A stretch of DNA of 64,000 bases from Armigeres subalbatus (taxonomy: Eukaryota > Arthropoda > Insecta > Diptera > Culicidae). Of this stretch, positions 62,427 through 64,000 are shown piece by piece. The first letter of the stretch is position 1; each line of letters starts with the position of its first letter. The translations under genes were made by a program, and so were the position numbers. The notes beneath the pieces were generated by a model. It was not told where the DNA came from and searched no databases. It worked only from the letters and a program-made list of their open reading frames with translations. Where the stretch lies: the NCBI RefSeq assembly GCF_024139115.2, contig NC_085140.1, positions 436,627,260 to 436,691,259 on the forward strand, written 5' to 3'.

Positions 62427-62712
62427 GGGCCCTCCTTAGCCGTGCGGTAAGACGCGCGGCTACAAAGCACGACCATGCTGAGGGTGGCTGGGTTCGATTC
62501 CCGGTGCCGGTCTAGGCAATTTTCGGATTGGAAATTGTCTCGACTTCCCTGGGCACAAAAGTATCATCGTGTTAGCCTCATGATATACGAATGCAAAAAT
62601 GGTAACCTGGCTTAGAAACCTCGCAGTTATTAACTGTGGAAGTGCTTAATGAACACTAAGCTGCGAGGCGGCTCTGTCCCAGTGTGGGGATGTAATGCCA
62701 AGAAGAAGAAGA
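62427..62712 (+). mobile_element. Feilai-like tRNA-related SINE
   Basis: Head GGGCCCTCCTTAGCCGTGCG, box B GGTTCGATTCCCGG, tail (AAG)n. Exact 10-bp duplication AGTCCTTGGT at 62417-62426 and 62713-62722. Opposite in orientation to the copy in intron 6. Confidence 0.92.
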
Positions 62713-62722
62713 AGTCCTTGGT

Positions 62723-63309
62723 TGAACGCGTCAGTATTTCCTCTTTAGACTTTGGTCCGCTTTATATAGGGGGAATGACGGCTTTGGCAGGTTTTGTTCT
62801 ATTAATGTCAGGGGGGTTTTCTATAACTAATTATGCACAAATTTGGCATATAAGGGGCCCCACACACGCTCCGACATGTTGTACAACTTTGACTCCGCCC
62901 CCAAGTTTGTGCGACTAATTCAGTTTGTACAACCGTCATGGAACGTACACACGGTCAAGTAGTTTGACCAACATTGATTCCACCTTTCGTTTATTCCAAC
63001 ATCCATCAAGTTTTACCAACAACGGCACGAACAATCAATTTATTCGACCAACAATATCACACACGAACGACCAACTTGAGCACCAACCATGTACGGCGAA
63101 CCTTGACTCCGCCCCCGACAACTCAAACCAAAATCAAACCGTTTTCGAACCGAGCCGCCAACTGTCAAATGGTTGTTCGAACAACTTCACACACCTTCAA
63201 ACAAAGCAGCAACCAAAGCATTTTCTTGGGGGCGGAGTCAACGTTCGTCAAACTGCTTGACTGATGTGTACGCTGCATCAGACCAACAGTTGGTACAACC
63301 AAAACTCCA
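62723..63309. repeat. possible MITE region with GACTCCGCCCCCAAG inverted repeat
   Basis: GACTCCGCCCCCAAG near 62891 and CTTGGGGGCGGAGTC near 63226 are exact inverted repeats. Many TGTACAAC, CAACCA and TTCGACCAAC words lie between. Boundaries not resolved. Confidence 0.5.
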
Positions 63310-63530
63310 ACAAACTTGATATTTCGTCATTTGGAATTGGATTTGAATTGGAATGGGATTAGAATTAGTTTGTTTGTGGATTGAATTGAATTTTATTGGA
63401 ACGTGATTGGCATGTTATTGGAATTTTAGGGATGATGGATTGGAATGCGATTGAAATTTATTTAGAGTTGGAATTGAATTTGATTGTGATTGGATTGGAA
63501 GTGGATTTGAATTGTATTGGAATCGGATTT
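63310..63530. repeat. degenerate GGAATTGGATT tandem repeat
   Basis: Irregular copies of ATTGGAATTGGATTTG over 220 bp. Non-coding in appearance. Confidence 0.75.
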
Positions 63531-63534
63531 TCGG

Positions 63535-63850
63535 AAGTTGCTGCGGGAATTCCTCCGGAAGTTCTTCCAGGTATGCCTTCACGTTTTAAGACTCCACCAG
63601 AAGTTTTTCCCGGAATTCCTCTGCAAGTTCCTTCTGGAATTCCTCCGGAAGTTCCTCCCGGAATTCCTCCCAGTGATTTTTTGGAAATTTCTTCAGGAAA
63701 TCCTCCGGAAGTTCCCTTACGAGTTTGTCCGGAAGTTCTTCCATGAATTCTTCATGAAGTTTCTCCTGGAATTCCGAAGTTCCTCCTGGAATTCCTCAGG
63801 AAGTTCCTCCCGGAATTCCTCGGGAAGCTCCTCCCGGAATTCTTCGGAAA
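63535..63850. repeat. GGAATTCCTCC/GGAAGTTCCTCC tandem repeat
   Basis: About 13 units of 24 bp built from 12-bp halves, open on the + strand as PPEVxPGI repeats; taken as a minisatellite rather than a gene. Confidence 0.8.
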
Positions 63851-63855
63851 GTCCG

Positions 63856-64000
63856 GCTGATGATGTTGCACTCCTCGCGCAATGGCGCTCTGATATGAAG
63901 AGTAAGCTCAACGACCTTGCCGAGCGCTCCTCTTCGGCAGGTTTAGTCATCAACGTCAACAAAACCAAATCGTTGGATGTAAACACGGTGACTCCTTCCA
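63856..64000 (+). pseudogene. LINE reverse transcriptase fragment cut by window end
   Basis: Reads ADDVALLAQWRSDMKSKLND, then SSAGLVINVNKTKSLDVN. ADDVALL is the catalytic Y/F-A-D-D block and the GLxINxNKTK segment follows as in non-LTR RTs. Open to the edge, so its right limit is unknown. It begins abruptly after the minisatellite. Confidence 0.87.

Noticed and set aside
62427..62520. tRNA gene
   Set aside because: Same reason: head of a Feilai-like SINE, found again in the opposite orientation at 47383-47675.
63396..63746. 116-codon frame with PPEVxPGI repeats
   Set aside because: Read-through of degenerate GGAATTCC tandem repeats; not a plausible protein.

Overview
The window is eukaryotic nuclear DNA and looks like an Aedes-type mosquito genome. 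It carries one long spliced host gene whose protein is very similar to insect AP-1 gamma-adaptin. The rest is dense with mosquito-style transposable elements: Feilai-like tRNA-related SINEs, a Jockey-clade LINE, an errantivirus-like LTR element, a DD37E Tc1/mariner remnant, and many MITEs and foldback elements. No tRNA gene (other than SINE heads), rRNA, CRISPR array or bacterial-type operon is visible.

Layout. 1-13598 is TE-rich upstream sequence (or a 5' non-coding intron). It holds a TA-flanked MITE (1094-1729), an R1 repeat with a nested SINE (2206-3011), two hAT-like elements with 8-bp target duplications (4494-5992 and 7947-8997), a 216-bp palindrome (9151-9366), a foldback element (10733-11390), and an inverted-repeat element carrying a hammerhead-like core (12355-12537). 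13618-60706 is AP-1gamma: 14 coding exons on the + strand, about 936 aa. Ten introns are 57-190 bp, while introns 3, 4 and 6 (20.9, 11.0 and 11.4 kb) hold essentially all the transposon mass. Intron 3 contains an old, nested hAT-like element (15521-20322), a complete but coding-dead LTR element with near-identical LTRs (21170-27493), a DD37E transposase remnant and LINE fragments. Intron 4 contains a 78-bp satellite (38590-39290), a 23-bp minisatellite of about 50 units (39912-41057), and a SINE with a 23-bp target duplication nested in a TA element. Intron 6 contains a Feilai SINE and a Jockey LINE on the - strand, split by a 2.1-kb foldback element, a 1.5-kb poly(A)-tailed insertion and others. 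Downstream of the stop are the presumed 3' UTR, another Feilai SINE, simple degenerate tandem repeats, and a LINE reverse-transcriptase fragment cut by the window end.

How it works together. Only AP-1gamma is a convincing host gene. It supplies the large gamma subunit of the AP-1 clathrin adaptor at the trans-Golgi and endosomes: trunk in exons 1-9/10, hinge with two LLDLLGG clathrin-box-like motifs in exons 10-11, and ear in exons 12-14. The mobile elements are independent passengers; their coding regions are broken or fragmentary. The most interesting host-gene signals are a candidate 18-nt in-frame microexon in intron 4 and a pair of in-frame acceptors at exon 9. The most interesting non-gene signals are the hammerhead-like core, the shared 23-bp minisatellite at three sites, and the mismatch between near-identical LTRs and heavily broken ORFs in the LTR element.
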